This document shows, piece by piece, positions 28,301 through 38,598 of a stretch of 64,000 nucleotides of DNA; within the stretch, counting starts at the first letter, position 1; each line of letters opens with the position of its first letter. The position numbers and the translations under genes were made by a program. The stretch is from Gammaproteobacteria bacterium (GTDB lineage Bacteria > Pseudomonadota > Gammaproteobacteria > Burkholderiales > Nitrosomonadaceae), in the NCBI GenBank assembly GCA_015709635.1, contig CP054180.1, positions 682,001 to 746,000 on the forward strand. The letters are read 5' to 3'. The notes under the pieces are model-generated. The model did not search any database. It worked only from the letters and a program-made list of their open reading frames with translations, and was not told the DNA's origin.

Positions 28301-30680
28301 GATCGGGTTTTTCGTCAATACCCAGGTCATGCGCGGGCGCTTGTATGGGCGCATGACGCTCGATGAATTGCTGCTGCAGGTGCGGGAGGATGCGATCAAC
28401 GCTCAGGACTATCAGGACTTGCCATTCGAGCAATTGGTGGAAGCACTTCAGCCGCAACGGGATTTGCGGCACAGCCCTCTGTTTCAAGTCACGTTGAATC
28501 ATGTGCAGTTGGATTACCGGCTGTTGCAGCAGCGCATGGGACTGCAGGCCAGCGGGTATGCCTTACCGGAATCCGACGGTCAGCTGGAGTTTCGCCTGGA
28601 GACGGTTGAATCACCCGATGGACAGCTCAGCGGTCACTGCATTTATGCGGCCGATTTGTTCGATCGGGCGACGGTGGAGCGGATGGCAAGCCAGTATCTG
28701 CGCATTGTGCAAGCACTCGCCGCGTCTCCTGAAATAGCTATCGGCGAGATCGCATTGCTGGATGAAGCCGAAATTCGCTTGCTGCACGCCCGGGGAAAAC
28801 CGGATGCGAATTTCACGCACGGTTCAGCGGTACAGCAGCGTTTCGAGATGCAAGCCGAAGAGTATCCCGATGCGGTTGCAATCGTTACCCAGTCGTTACA
28901 ACTCAGTTATGCCGAACTGAATAACCACGCCAACCGGTTGGCTCATCGCTTGATCGATCTGGGCGTGCAACCGGAAGTGCGCGTGGGTATTGCCGTGGCG
29001 CGCGATTCAGCCGCCTTGCCGGTTGGATTGCTGGCCATACTGAAGGCTGGCGGCTGCTATGTGCCGCTCGATCCCGAGTATCCGCAGGAGCGGCTGGATT
29101 ACATGATCAAGGACAGCGGTATTCGTTTGCTGCTGACTCAATCGCAATTTTTCGGAAAACTGCCGGCAGGGGATGGTCTGACCGTGGTCGAGCTCGATCA
29201 TGCGATCACCGCAGCAGGCAATACAAACAATCCGCTGGTTGCACTGCATCCGGACAATCTGGCGTACGTCATTTATACCTCGGGATCGACCGGCCGGCCG
29301 AAGGGGGTGTCGGTGGCGCATGGCGCGCTGGCCATGCATTTGGCTGCCATCGAACCGGTTTATGACGTGCGCGCCAATGACCGGGAATTGATGTTTTTCT
29401 CCATCAACTTCGACGCGGCTGTGGAACAGTGGATGACACCGTTGATGGCGGGCGCTGCTCTGGTATTGTCTTCTCCGGAACAATTGGCAGGCGAGGGATT
29501 TGCCGAACTCATCGCGACGCAGCAAATCAATCGTTTGCATCTGCCACCGGCCTATTTACGCATGCTCCTGCCGTTGCTGGAAGGTACTGACCATCCGGTA
29601 CGGGTTTGCATCGTCGGCGGCGAAGCCTGGCATACCGCCGACGTTGCCGCAACGCGCGCGCGATTCCGGCAAGCGCGGCTGGTTAATGCCTACGGTCCGA
29701 CCGAGACAGTCATCACACCGACCGCCTGGGCCGGTGATGCCGGGCAGGATTTGTCACCGCAATTGAATGGCGAATTCATGCCGATCGGCCAGCCGGTGGG
29801 CAAGCGCTGCGCCTATGTGCTGGATACGGAATTGAATCTCGCGCCCTCCGGTGCCATCGGGGAGCTTTATATCGGCGGCACAGGCTTGGCGCGCGGCTAT
29901 CTCGACCGGCCGGGTCTGACCGCCGAACGTTTCGTCGCCGATCCGTTCGATCCGCAGGGAGGACGCCTGTACCGCACCGGCGATCTGGTGCGCTGGCGTG
30001 GCGACGGTCAATTGGAATACTGGGGGCGTGCCGATCAGCAAATCAAGCTGCGCGGTTTTCGCGTCGAACTGGGTGAAATCGAAGCGCAATTGCTGGCGCT
30101 GGATCATGTGCGCGAGGCTGCCGTGATTGCGCAGAACGGCCCGCACGGTTTGCGGCTGATCGCTTATGTCGGCATGCCGGATGCCGGGCACAGGAATGCG
30201 CCGGTGTTGAAAGCAGCGTTGGCGGCGGTACTGCCGGACTATATGGTGCCGGGATTGATTATCTTCCTCGATACCCTGCCGCTCACGCCAAATGGCAAGA
30301 TCGACCGGCAGGCACTGCCCGTAGCGGATCACTCGGATGCGCCCGATTACGATCCGCCGGTAAACGATCTGGAAGCGAAGATTGCCGGAATCTGGGCGGC
30401 GGTACTGCATATTCCGCAAGTGGGTCTGCACCATAACTTTTTTGATTTGGGCGGTCATTCGCTGTTGCTGATCAAGGTCAAGCAAAGTCTGGAAGCCGAA
30501 CTGCACGTGTCGGTGGCCATTGTCGATTTGTTCAAATACACCACGGTAGCCAGTCTGGCTAGATTTCTCGGACAAGATGAAATACATCCGGTTTCATCCT
30601 TGCCACGTCATTTACAACGGGCACAGCGGCAACGCAGTGCTTTCCTGCCAAGAAAACAGAAATTGGAGAAAATAAATTAA
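25380..30680 (+). CDS. lipopeptide synthase, loading enzyme: FAAL-ACP-C-A-PCP
   Basis: This 1766-residue protein starts the assembly line. Residues 1-600 are a fatty acyl-AMP ligase (LQYTSGSTAIPKG near 178; MGRLKDLIIIRGQNIYPQDI near 455), which activates a fatty acid directly. An acyl carrier (FAAGGNSL near 620), a condensation domain (MHHIISD near 820), an adenylation domain (YTSGSTGRPKG near 1300) and a peptidyl carrier (LGGHSLLLI near 1693) follow. By eye the A-domain code is D-A-E-H-I-G-A-I-T; Glu at position 239 is frequent in domains for basic amino acids, but the substrate is left open. The stop overlaps the next start (TAATG). Confidence 0.93.
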   Translation: MNTRLIPNRDFPVNLVTHLQKLALTRPDDTALITVSEVNGGWQEQRFDYRQLDQRAKAFAAELQSHVMPGGRVLLLMENDEHYVTGFLACLYAGAIAVPVFPPEAVKEQHMARLLAIAADARAQCIVTTRDGVSLLHDAGTMQLSGIPVLTVDTVDGNRSLDWQVFEPQAEDIAFLQYTSGSTAIPKGVMVSHHNLMVNARAFEEGMSIAADDIFVSWLPLYHDMGLIGGLLQPLHRGVPVILMTPKFFIERPVRWLEIISRYRATVSGAPNFAFQLCADRIRDSQLQTLDLSCWRVAFCGAEPVRQNTMRAFVERFEPAGFPAGTIYPCYGLAEATLFVTGGVRGEGMKTQQFSPELLAQGRAERSEQGIPVVACGFPASSHAVRIVDPETHIALPDDQVGEIWSSGDSLAQGYWQRPQETAEAFVQHDGSRWLRTGDLGFIHARQLYLMGRLKDLIIIRGQNIYPQDIELMIEDEVDTVRKGRVAVFSVESGEGEGIGVAAEISRNMQKLVSAETLVQVLAEAVSASCHESLSVAVLLNPGALPKTSSGKLQRAACRQGWIARSLDAYAIYEYGRFVRGGGNRMEQSFQDDTEREVAIIWEAVLGRTGLSRDDHFFAAGGNSLKAIQAVARICNHWKILFTARHLFQNPRLHECAAIIRQLIANRGVQGGRINDEYRITKCERTGTLPLSYGQQRLWFLWQLDPGSTAFHVQHAVRLMGELNLHALRVSLNDLIERHEALRTNYGIGGTGIVEQVILPSLQLPIPEIDLTTIPQSEHDRRIQMEVTRLLSQPFDLTRDPLLRVAVIRLTSHEQILVIVMHHIISDAAALQILLDELATGYQAHVQQRPVNLPALPVQYADFAQWQMRWLDAGEKDRQLAYWKNYLGTEHDVLRLPVDHARKPVTHYRAARYRFDFPDDAVQSLRQLSAAREITLFMVLLAALQVLLYRHTGQPDIRIGVPVANRNRIETASLIGFFVNTQVMRGRLYGRMTLDELLLQVREDAINAQDYQDLPFEQLVEALQPQRDLRHSPLFQVTLNHVQLDYRLLQQRMGLQASGYALPESDGQLEFRLETVESPDGQLSGHCIYAADLFDRATVERMASQYLRIVQALAASPEIAIGEIALLDEAEIRLLHARGKPDANFTHGSAVQQRFEMQAEEYPDAVAIVTQSLQLSYAELNNHANRLAHRLIDLGVQPEVRVGIAVARDSAALPVGLLAILKAGGCYVPLDPEYPQERLDYMIKDSGIRLLLTQSQFFGKLPAGDGLTVVELDHAITAAGNTNNPLVALHPDNLAYVIYTSGSTGRPKGVSVAHGALAMHLAAIEPVYDVRANDRELMFFSINFDAAVEQWMTPLMAGAALVLSSPEQLAGEGFAELIATQQINRLHLPPAYLRMLLPLLEGTDHPVRVCIVGGEAWHTADVAATRARFRQARLVNAYGPTETVITPTAWAGDAGQDLSPQLNGEFMPIGQPVGKRCAYVLDTELNLAPSGAIGELYIGGTGLARGYLDRPGLTAERFVADPFDPQGGRLYRTGDLVRWRGDGQLEYWGRADQQIKLRGFRVELGEIEAQLLALDHVREAAVIAQNGPHGLRLIAYVGMPDAGHRNAPVLKAALAAVLPDYMVPGLIIFLDTLPLTPNGKIDRQALPVADHSDAPDYDPPVNDLEAKIAGIWAAVLHIPQVGLHHNFFDLGGHSLLLIKVKQSLEAELHVSVAIVDLFKYTTVASLARFLGQDEIHPVSSLPRHLQRAQRQRSAFLPRKQKLEKIN

Positions 30681-33600
30681 TGGATACTTCCGAACAATTA
30701 ACCGATGCTGCATCCATTGATATTGCAGTGATCGGTATGGCGTGCCGGTTCCCGGGGGCGGACGATGCCGGATCATTCTGGCGCAATTTGCGCGATGGAG
30801 TCGAGTCGATCAGATTCTTTACGGACGAAGAATTGCTTGCGCGTGGCGTATCAGCGGAAGCACTGGCCGATCCGCATTACATCAAAGCCAGTGCGGAGAT
30901 AACCGGGGTGGACGGCTTCGATGCCGCTTTTTTCGGCTATACCCCGCGTGAGGCGGCGGAGACCGATCCGCAGCACCGGCTTTTTCTCGAAGTAGCCTGG
31001 CAGGCGCTGGAAGATGCGGGTTACGACGCGAGCCGCTATGCCCAGCAGATCGGCGTATATGCCGGCTGCGGCGTCAACACTTATATGATGCTTAATCTGC
31101 TGGCCAGCGACCGCATGACGGACAAGCGGGATATTTCCGCGCTGCAGGGTCTGATGAATGGCAACAACAAGGATTCCATGACCACCACGGTTGCCTACAA
31201 ACTCAATTTACGCGGACCGGGAATCACGGTACAGACCGCTTGTTCGACCTCGCTGGCGTCGGTACATGTGGCCTGCCGCGGTCTGTTGAATTACGAAACG
31301 GATATGGCGCTCGCCGGTGGTTCCTGGGTTAATTTGTTGCACGACAAAGGGTATTACTATCAACCCGGAGCGATTTTGTCGCCGGACGGACATTGCCGGG
31401 CATTCGACGCCAAAGCGGCCGGTACCGTGATCGGCAGCGGCGCCGGTATCGTGGTGTTGAAGCGGCTGGCCGATGCATTGGCGGATGGCGATACCATTCA
31501 TGCCGTGATCAAAGGCTCGGCTGTCAATAACGACGGCTCGGCCAAGGCTGGTTATACCGCGCCCAGTGTCGAAGGGCAGACGGAAGTGATTCTGGCGGCG
31601 CAGGCGATTGCAGGTATCTCCGCGGATACCGTCAGCTACGTCGAAACGCACGGCACCGGCACGACGATCGGTGATCCGATCGAAATTGCCGCGTTGACGC
31701 AGGCTTTCCGGGAAACCACCGGGCAGCGCGGTTTTTGCGCGATCGGATCGGTCAAAACCAATGTCGGACACCTGGATGCCGCAGCCGGTGTAGCGGGTCT
31801 GATCAAAACCGTGTTGTCGCTGAAAAACGAAATGCTGCCGCCCAGCTTGCACTTTGAACAACCCAATCCGCAGATCGATTTCAGCAGCAGTCCGTTTTAC
31901 GTCAACACGCGCTGTAAAGACTGGCCGGGCGGCGCGCTGCCGCGCCGGGCGGGAGTCAGTTCGTTCGGTATCGGCGGCACCAATGTGCACGTGATCGTGG
32001 AGCAAGCGCCAACGCAAAAACCATCCGCTTCATCGCGCGATTGGCAATTGCTGACCATCTCGGCGCGCAGTCCCGCTGCACTGGAACAAGCCGTGGCGAA
32101 TCTGCAGCAGCATGTGGCCGCACATCCGCAACTGGCGCTGGCTGATGTCGCTTACACCCTGCAGCTCGGCAGGAAACATTTTGCCCATCGCGCCGTTGCA
32201 CTGTGCCGGGATCATGATGATGCGGTGTCGCTGCTGCACAGCCGGGACAGTGCGCGTTTTCTGTCGCAAGGATCGGTTGACGGACATCATCCGGTCACTT
32301 TTATGTTTCCCGGTCAAGGCGCGCAGCATGCCGGTATGGTGCAAGATTTGTATCAGCGCGAACCGGTTTTCAAAGTCGAGCTGGATCGTTGTTTGCGCTT
32401 ATTGCAACCGTATCTGGATTACGATTTGCACGCGCTGCTGTTGCCGCAAAACGATGAGGAACGGTCGACTGCTGCCACGCGGCTTGAACAGACCGAAGTG
32501 ACGCAACCGGCGCTGTTCGTGATCGAGTATGCGCTGGCGCGGCTATGGATGGCATGGGGCGTTCAACCGGCAGCGATGATCGGTCATAGCATCGGCGAAT
32601 ATGTGGCCGCTTGTCTGGCGGGGGTGTTCACGCTGGAGGATGCATTGGGGCTGGTGGCGATGCGCGGTTCTCTGTTACAACAAATGGAGTCCGGTGCCAT
32701 GCTGGCGGTTTCGCTGTCCGAATCCGAACTCGCGCCTTATCTGATCGAAGGTTGCGATCTGGCGGCAGTCAATGGACCGGAATTGTGCGTGTTGTCCGGA
32801 ACTGTTGCGGCGATCGATACGATCGAACAGAACCTGAACGAGCGAGGTATATTTTGCCGGCGGTTGCATGTTTCGCATGCTTTTCATTCCGCCATGACGG
32901 ATGCGTTGTTGCCGGTATTTGTTGAGCGTGTTGCCAAACTCAAGTTGAATCCGCCCGCCATCCGTTTCTTTTCCAATGTCAGCGGTGACTGGATTACACC
33001 GCAACAAGCCACCGATGCGCAGTACTGGGGACGGCATTTGCGCGCCACGGTGCGTTTCAACGATAGCTTGCAGCAATTGTTGAATCAGTCCGACATGATA
33101 TTGCTGGAAGCGGGACCGGGAGAAACGCTGACCCGGCTGGCGCAGCGCCATCCTTCCTTGCAACCGCAGCAATTGATCGTGTCATCGTTGCCGCACCCGA
33201 GTCAGATTCAATCCACGCCACTGCATCTTTATCGGACGCTGGGGAAACTCTGGCTGCACGGTGTCGATATCGACTGGGCGGGTTTTTATGCGCAGGAACG
33301 CCGCTGCCGCGTTTCCTTGCCGACGTATCCGTTCGAGCGGCGATCGTATTGGATCGAAGCGGATCAACAGGTCTCGCAACCGGTTGCCGCGAGCAACCGG
33401 CAATCCCGGTCCGGACCGAAGCACACCGGCTCGATTCAGGATTGGTTGTACGTTCCGTCATGGCAACGTACGGCCGCCGGTACGGAGAAAGTACCGGCAC
33501 TGAAACAGGATGATCACTATTTGATTTTCGGTAATGAAGATGCCATCTCGATCGCGCTCGTGACCGCGCTGATTCATCAGGGCGCTCATCCCGTCGTGGT

Positions 33601-35263
33601 TACCGTTGGCGAAGCATTCCGGCAAACCGCCGACACCGACTATACGATCAATCCGGACAGACCGGATGATTTTGTGCAATTGCTGAACAGGTTCGATGAC
33701 AAGAACATCCGGGATTGGCAAATTTTTCATTTGTGGAGTGTGAGTGGCGACGAATGCGCTCAATCGCTGAAAGAAGGCATCAGCAGAAATTTCTATAGCG
33801 TATTGAATTTGGTGAAAGCGCTGGAAACCGCGCAAGCCGCTGTACCGTCAGGCAAGAAAATCACCATCAATCTGATTACCAGCGGGTTGACGGATGTGAC
33901 CGGCAGCGAAACGCTGCATCCGCTGAAATCACTGCTGATCGGTCCTGGCAAAGTGATTCCGCAGGAATATGCAAATCTCGGTTGCCGGATTATCGATATC
34001 GAGTCGCAACATACGGCGGGTGATATGCCGATGCGGTTGAGCCGGCAGCTGATTGCCGAGTCGCACATGGATAGCGGCGATGCCTTGGTGGCGTACCGCG
34101 GTCCGTACCGTTGGACTCAAAATTATCTACCGGCCGGTCCGCTTGCAGCGGTGAAAAGACGTTTCAAGCAGGAAGGCGTGTATTTCATTACCGGCGGTCT
34201 GGGCGGAATCGGATTGACGCTGGCGCGCCACCTGGCGCAAAACTATCACGCGCGACTTGTTTTGCTGGGGCGTACCGGTCTACCTGAAAGAGCAACCTGG
34301 CAGGATGGCCTGCAGGACGAAATGAATCCGTCGTTACGGCAAAAGATTACGGCAATTCAGCAATTGGAGGCAATGGGCGCCAAGGTTCTGCCGTTACAGG
34401 CCGATGTCGCCGATGCCGGACAGTTACAGGCAGCGGCGGTAACCGCACGCGCCTATTTCGGCAGGATCGATGGCGTTATCCATGCTGCCGGGGAAGTCAG
34501 TTCCGGTTTGATGACGGCCAAAACCGAGGCAACCATCGCGCGCGTATTGGCGCCCAAAGTACAGGGCATGCAGGCACTGCAAGCGGTTTTCCGGGATGAG
34601 GCGCTGGATTTCATGGTGCTGTGTTCGTCCTTGGCGACGATCGCCGGAGGATTGAGCAAGATCGATTACTGCGCAGCCAATGCCTACCTGGATGCGAGTG
34701 CGCAAGTCGCTTACCGGGAAGGCCGCTACCCGGTCATTGCCATCAACTGGGACAGTTGGCGCGAAGTCGGCATGGCCGCCGATATGGATATGCCGGAAGG
34801 CATCGGGATTGCACCCGGGGAAGGCGCGGAATTGTTCGAACTGATCGTGAATGGCCCGGACATTCCGCAGATCATCGTATCGACCAGCGATTTGTCCGAA
34901 CGGCTGCGTCAATCGCCGCACGATCTACTGACGCAACCGTTGGCTCTGGTACCCGCCGATAAAATGAAGAGCAACCGGTTTCCCAGACCCGCGCTGCAAA
35001 CCCCTTTCAATCCGCCGGCCAATGATCTGGAAAGCAAAATCGCGGAAATCTGGCAAAGTTTACTCGGTATCGATACCGTGGGCATCGATGACAATTTGTT
35101 CGAACTGGGTGGCGATTCGTTGCTGGGGGTACAACTGCTGGCCAGGGTGCGAGCCGGTTTTGCTATTGATTTGCACCCCGCCGACTTTTTCAGGTCACCC
35201 ACTATTGCCGGTTTGGCCGCACTGGTGGAAACCAGACTGCTTGATGAGATCGAGTGTTCCTGA
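30680..35263 (+). CDS. type I polyketide synthase module: KS-AT-KR-ACP
   Basis: A 1527-residue single extension module. The ketosynthase has the active Cys in QTACSTSLAS (near 186) and His residues in VETHGTGT and NVGHLDAA. The acyltransferase has GHSIGEYVA (near 634) and HAFHS (near 732); the HAFH motif predicts malonyl-CoA. The ketoreductase has FITGGLGGIG (near 1170) with Ser and Tyr in CSSLATIAGG and DYCAANAY. A carrier (LGGDSLLGV near 1476) ends the chain. With no dehydratase or enoylreductase, it should add two carbons and leave a hydroxyl, creating a gamma-amino-beta-hydroxy unit from the amino acid of the first module. It is coupled to both neighbours by overlapping stop and start codons. 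Confidence 0.94.
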   Translation: MDTSEQLTDAASIDIAVIGMACRFPGADDAGSFWRNLRDGVESIRFFTDEELLARGVSAEALADPHYIKASAEITGVDGFDAAFFGYTPREAAETDPQHRLFLEVAWQALEDAGYDASRYAQQIGVYAGCGVNTYMMLNLLASDRMTDKRDISALQGLMNGNNKDSMTTTVAYKLNLRGPGITVQTACSTSLASVHVACRGLLNYETDMALAGGSWVNLLHDKGYYYQPGAILSPDGHCRAFDAKAAGTVIGSGAGIVVLKRLADALADGDTIHAVIKGSAVNNDGSAKAGYTAPSVEGQTEVILAAQAIAGISADTVSYVETHGTGTTIGDPIEIAALTQAFRETTGQRGFCAIGSVKTNVGHLDAAAGVAGLIKTVLSLKNEMLPPSLHFEQPNPQIDFSSSPFYVNTRCKDWPGGALPRRAGVSSFGIGGTNVHVIVEQAPTQKPSASSRDWQLLTISARSPAALEQAVANLQQHVAAHPQLALADVAYTLQLGRKHFAHRAVALCRDHDDAVSLLHSRDSARFLSQGSVDGHHPVTFMFPGQGAQHAGMVQDLYQREPVFKVELDRCLRLLQPYLDYDLHALLLPQNDEERSTAATRLEQTEVTQPALFVIEYALARLWMAWGVQPAAMIGHSIGEYVAACLAGVFTLEDALGLVAMRGSLLQQMESGAMLAVSLSESELAPYLIEGCDLAAVNGPELCVLSGTVAAIDTIEQNLNERGIFCRRLHVSHAFHSAMTDALLPVFVERVAKLKLNPPAIRFFSNVSGDWITPQQATDAQYWGRHLRATVRFNDSLQQLLNQSDMILLEAGPGETLTRLAQRHPSLQPQQLIVSSLPHPSQIQSTPLHLYRTLGKLWLHGVDIDWAGFYAQERRCRVSLPTYPFERRSYWIEADQQVSQPVAASNRQSRSGPKHTGSIQDWLYVPSWQRTAAGTEKVPALKQDDHYLIFGNEDAISIALVTALIHQGAHPVVVTVGEAFRQTADTDYTINPDRPDDFVQLLNRFDDKNIRDWQIFHLWSVSGDECAQSLKEGISRNFYSVLNLVKALETAQAAVPSGKKITINLITSGLTDVTGSETLHPLKSLLIGPGKVIPQEYANLGCRIIDIESQHTAGDMPMRLSRQLIAESHMDSGDALVAYRGPYRWTQNYLPAGPLAAVKRRFKQEGVYFITGGLGGIGLTLARHLAQNYHARLVLLGRTGLPERATWQDGLQDEMNPSLRQKITAIQQLEAMGAKVLPLQADVADAGQLQAAAVTARAYFGRIDGVIHAAGEVSSGLMTAKTEATIARVLAPKVQGMQALQAVFRDEALDFMVLCSSLATIAGGLSKIDYCAANAYLDASAQVAYREGRYPVIAINWDSWREVGMAADMDMPEGIGIAPGEGAELFELIVNGPDIPQIIVSTSDLSERLRQSPHDLLTQPLALVPADKMKSNRFPRPALQTPFNPPANDLESKIAEIWQSLLGIDTVGIDDNLFELGGDSLLGVQLLARVRAGFAIDLHPADFFRSPTIAGLAALVETRLLDEIECS

Positions 35264-38200
35264 TGATGAATAAGCAACATGAACTGGAACAGCGGCGCGC
35301 GCGTCTGACGCCGGAGCAGCGCCAACGCCTGGCACAAAGAATTCAAAGCGGTGATCAAACGGCGCAACAACAGGCGCAGATTGTGCGCCGCCCGGATACG
35401 GATTCGATTCCCTTATCCTACGCGCAACAACGGCACTGGTTTTTATGGCAGTTGGATCCGCAGAGCACGGCGTATCACCTGAGCGCGGCGTTGCGCTTGA
35501 GCGGCGAACTGGACGTTGCGGCGTTGCAGGCGGGTTTCCGTATACTGGTGCAGCGGCACGAGTCGCTGCGCACGGTATGCCGTGCCAACGCGCAGGGACA
35601 GGCGGAGCAAGTGATCGAAGCAGTCGGTGATTTTGCGTTGCAAACGATCGATCTGAGCGAATTGCCACCGGATTCGCGGCAGCAACGCGCGGCGCAGGAA
35701 GCGAAGCAGATCGTTACGACACCGTTCGATCTGACGCAAGGGCCGTTGCTGCGCGTGGCGGTGATCCGCATCGATGCGCACGAACACCACTTGATCGTGG
35801 CGATGCATCACATCATTTCCGACGCCTGGTCCAACCGCATCATCATCGACGAACTGGCGGTATGCTACCGGGCGTGCTTGGCAGGGCAACCGCCGCAGTT
35901 GCCGGAACTAGCGGTGCAGTATGCCGATTATGCGGTCTGGCAGCGCAACTGGCTCGAAGCCGGGGAAAAAGAGCGCCAGCTGGCGTATTGGCGTGCGCAA
36001 CTGGGTGACACGCACAAGATTTTGCAATTGCCGGTGGATCATGCACGGCTGCCGGTCGGCAACTATCGCGCCGCGCATGCCAGCTTTCAATTGCCGGCGC
36101 CGCTGGCGTCCGGTTTGCGGCGCCTGGCGCAGGAACGCGGTGTCACGCTGTTCATGGTGCTGCTGTGCGGTTTTCAAATGCTGTTGTACCGCTACAGCGG
36201 ACAAAACGATATCCGCGTCGGCGTGCCGGTCGCCAACCGGCACCGCACGGAAGCCGAACGCATCGTCGGCCTGTTCGTCAACACGCAGGTATTGTGCAAC
36301 CGCATCGATAGCCGCATGACATTGGCGGCGATCCTCGATCAAGTGCGCGATGCCGCACTCGGTGCGCAAGCGCATCAGGATTTGCCGTTCGAACAACTGG
36401 TCGAAGCACTGCAACCGGAACGCAGCCTGCACCAGAATCCGCTGTTCCAGGTGATGTTCAACCACCTACGCGAGGATTACCGCGCACTGTATCAATTACC
36501 CGGACTGACGGTGAGCGAATTCGAACCGGGTGAACGCAGCGCGCAATTCGAACTGGTGCTGGACACGGTGGAGAATCCGGACGGACAAATCGCAGCACGT
36601 TTCACTTATGCCGCGGAATTGTTCGAGGCGGACACGATACAACGCCTGAGCGAACATTACCTGTATCTGCTGCAGCAACTGGCGGACGATGCGCAGCAAT
36701 GCCTGGGCGATGTGAATGTATTGAGCGCAGCGGAATGGCATCAACTGCTGAACTGGGGCGTCAACGAACGGCGCTACACCGGTGTCGAACCGGTACACCG
36801 CCTGATCGAGCAGCGCACCAAGGAACAGCCGGATGCGGTGGCGTTGATCTTTCAAGACAGCGAACTGAGTTATGCGCAACTGAACCGGCGTGCCAATCGA
36901 CTGGCGCACCGTCTGATCGCCCTGGGCATCAAGCCGGAAAGCCGGGTCGGCATTGCGCTGGAACGCTCGATCGACATGGTGGTGGCGCTGCTGGCGGTAT
37001 TGAAGGCAGGCGGCGCCTATGTGCCGCTGGATCCGGATTATCCGCCGGAGCGGTTGCAGCACATGATTGCCGACAGCGCCATCGAACTGTTGCTGACGCA
37101 AAGTCATGCCAGGGTAAGGATACCCTGTGCGGAACACTGTCCGGTGCTGGAATTGGATACGGCAACCTTTGCCGCTTGTCCGGAGAACAACCCGGACGTG
37201 GCACTGCACCCTGAACACCTGGCTTATATCATCTACACCTCCGGTTCCACCGGTAAACCGAAGGGCGCGATGAATCGTCACGGTGCACTGCATAATCGCT
37301 TGGTATGGATGCAGGAGGCTTTTCCCATTGATGGCCGTGATGCGGTTTTGCAAAAGACGCCGTTCAGTTTCGATGTGTCGGTGTGGGAGTTTTTCTGGCC
37401 ATTGATGCATGGAGCACGGTTGGTCATTGCCAATCCCGGCGATCACCGGGACGCCGGGCGGTTGATCGGACTGATCCGGCGGCACAATGTGACGCTGCTG
37501 CATTTTGTGCCGTCGATGCTGCGCGCTTTCATGGCTGATGCTCAAGCTGCAACCTGTGCCTGTCTTAAATTCATCATTTGCAGCGGTGAAGCGTTGCAAC
37601 CGGAAATGCAGCAGGCGGTGTTCGACCGGCTGCCGGCGGTTAAGCTGCACAATCTTTACGGACCGACGGAAGCCGCGATCGACGTGACGCACTGGGCTTG
37701 CCGCCCGGAATCATCGAGCAATATTCCGATCGGTCGACCGATCAGTTCCACGCAAACCTACATACTGGACAGCGACCTCAATCCGGTGCCATCAGGCGTT
37801 GCCGGAGAGCTGTATCTGGGCGGGATCGGATTGGCGCGCGGTTATCTGAATCGTCCCGGTCTGACCGCCGAGCGCTTCGTCGCCGATCCGTTCGGTCAGC
37901 ACGGCGAGCGATTGTATCGCACCGGCGATCTGGCGCGCTGGCGGCGCGACGGACAAATCGAATACCTCGGACGTCTGGATCATCAGGTCAAGATTCGCGG
38001 TTTTCGTATCGAGCTCGGTGAAATCGAAGCGCAGCTACTGCAACAGCCGGAAATTCGCGAAGTGGTGGTGAACGTGCATACCGCCGGTCAAGATGCCCGG
38101 CTGGTAGCGTATGTCGCATTGCAGAACGGTGCGACGGCATTGGATACGGCAGCGCTGAATGAATCGCTGCGCAAGGCCCTGCCGGATTATATGCTGCCAT

Positions 38201-38598
38201 CGCTGATCATGGTTCTGGATCATGTGCCACTGAATGCCAACGGCAAGATCGACCGCAACCGCTTGCCGGCGCCGGAGTTTACTTCTGTTGACAGCGCTGC
38301 GCCGCCGCAAGATGAAACCGAGCGACTGCTGGCCGGAATTTGGCAGGAAGTGCTGGGCATCGGCCAGGTCGGCAGGAATGATCATTTTTTCAAACTGGGC
38401 GGGCATTCGCTGATGGTCTTGCAGGTGCAGCAAAGATTGCAATCCACGCATCCCGTTTCGCTTTCCCTGCGGTTGCTGTTTGAGCATCCGGTGCTGAAAG
38501 ACATGGCTTTTGCGGTGCGCGCCGAACTGAGCAAAAGCACCGGTGAGCCGGGTGGGTTGGGTCAAATGGCGGAATTATTGGATATGTTGGAGAATTGA
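35263..38598 (+). CDS. NRPS module C-A-PCP, predicted serine-specific
   Basis: A 1111-residue one-module synthetase. The condensation domain has MHHIISDAW (near 182), the A domain YTSGSTGKPKG (near 656) and a serine-type code read as D-V-W-H-I-S-L-I-D, close to the known EntF serine code DVWHFSLVD. The carrier has LGGHSLMVL (near 1044). The ATG at 35263 overlaps the PKS stop (TGATG); an upstream GTG is unnecessary. Residues from 57 to about 620 are encoded by DNA identical to the next gene. There is no termination or epimerase domain, so the chain passes on. Confidence 0.93.
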   Translation: MMNKQHELEQRRARLTPEQRQRLAQRIQSGDQTAQQQAQIVRRPDTDSIPLSYAQQRHWFLWQLDPQSTAYHLSAALRLSGELDVAALQAGFRILVQRHESLRTVCRANAQGQAEQVIEAVGDFALQTIDLSELPPDSRQQRAAQEAKQIVTTPFDLTQGPLLRVAVIRIDAHEHHLIVAMHHIISDAWSNRIIIDELAVCYRACLAGQPPQLPELAVQYADYAVWQRNWLEAGEKERQLAYWRAQLGDTHKILQLPVDHARLPVGNYRAAHASFQLPAPLASGLRRLAQERGVTLFMVLLCGFQMLLYRYSGQNDIRVGVPVANRHRTEAERIVGLFVNTQVLCNRIDSRMTLAAILDQVRDAALGAQAHQDLPFEQLVEALQPERSLHQNPLFQVMFNHLREDYRALYQLPGLTVSEFEPGERSAQFELVLDTVENPDGQIAARFTYAAELFEADTIQRLSEHYLYLLQQLADDAQQCLGDVNVLSAAEWHQLLNWGVNERRYTGVEPVHRLIEQRTKEQPDAVALIFQDSELSYAQLNRRANRLAHRLIALGIKPESRVGIALERSIDMVVALLAVLKAGGAYVPLDPDYPPERLQHMIADSAIELLLTQSHARVRIPCAEHCPVLELDTATFAACPENNPDVALHPEHLAYIIYTSGSTGKPKGAMNRHGALHNRLVWMQEAFPIDGRDAVLQKTPFSFDVSVWEFFWPLMHGARLVIANPGDHRDAGRLIGLIRRHNVTLLHFVPSMLRAFMADAQAATCACLKFIICSGEALQPEMQQAVFDRLPAVKLHNLYGPTEAAIDVTHWACRPESSSNIPIGRPISSTQTYILDSDLNPVPSGVAGELYLGGIGLARGYLNRPGLTAERFVADPFGQHGERLYRTGDLARWRRDGQIEYLGRLDHQVKIRGFRIELGEIEAQLLQQPEIREVVVNVHTAGQDARLVAYVALQNGATALDTAALNESLRKALPDYMLPSLIMVLDHVPLNANGKIDRNRLPAPEFTSVDSAAPPQDETERLLAGIWQEVLGIGQVGRNDHFFKLGGHSLMVLQVQQRLQSTHPVSLSLRLLFEHPVLKDMAFAVRAELSKSTGEPGGLGQMAELLDMLEN
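35431..37124 (+). repeat. perfect 1694-bp duplication, copy 1
   Basis: Identical by eye to 38764-40457 (offset 3333). It covers nearly all of the condensation domain and the N-terminal part of the adenylation domain, stopping before the core motif with the P-loop-like TSGSTG. Sequence diverges clearly at both borders. Confidence 0.9.

Noticed and set aside
36496..37692. 398-codon minus-strand frame, with a near copy at 39829-40968
   Set aside because: Both are antisense shadows of the duplicated C-A region, which is why they look alike.
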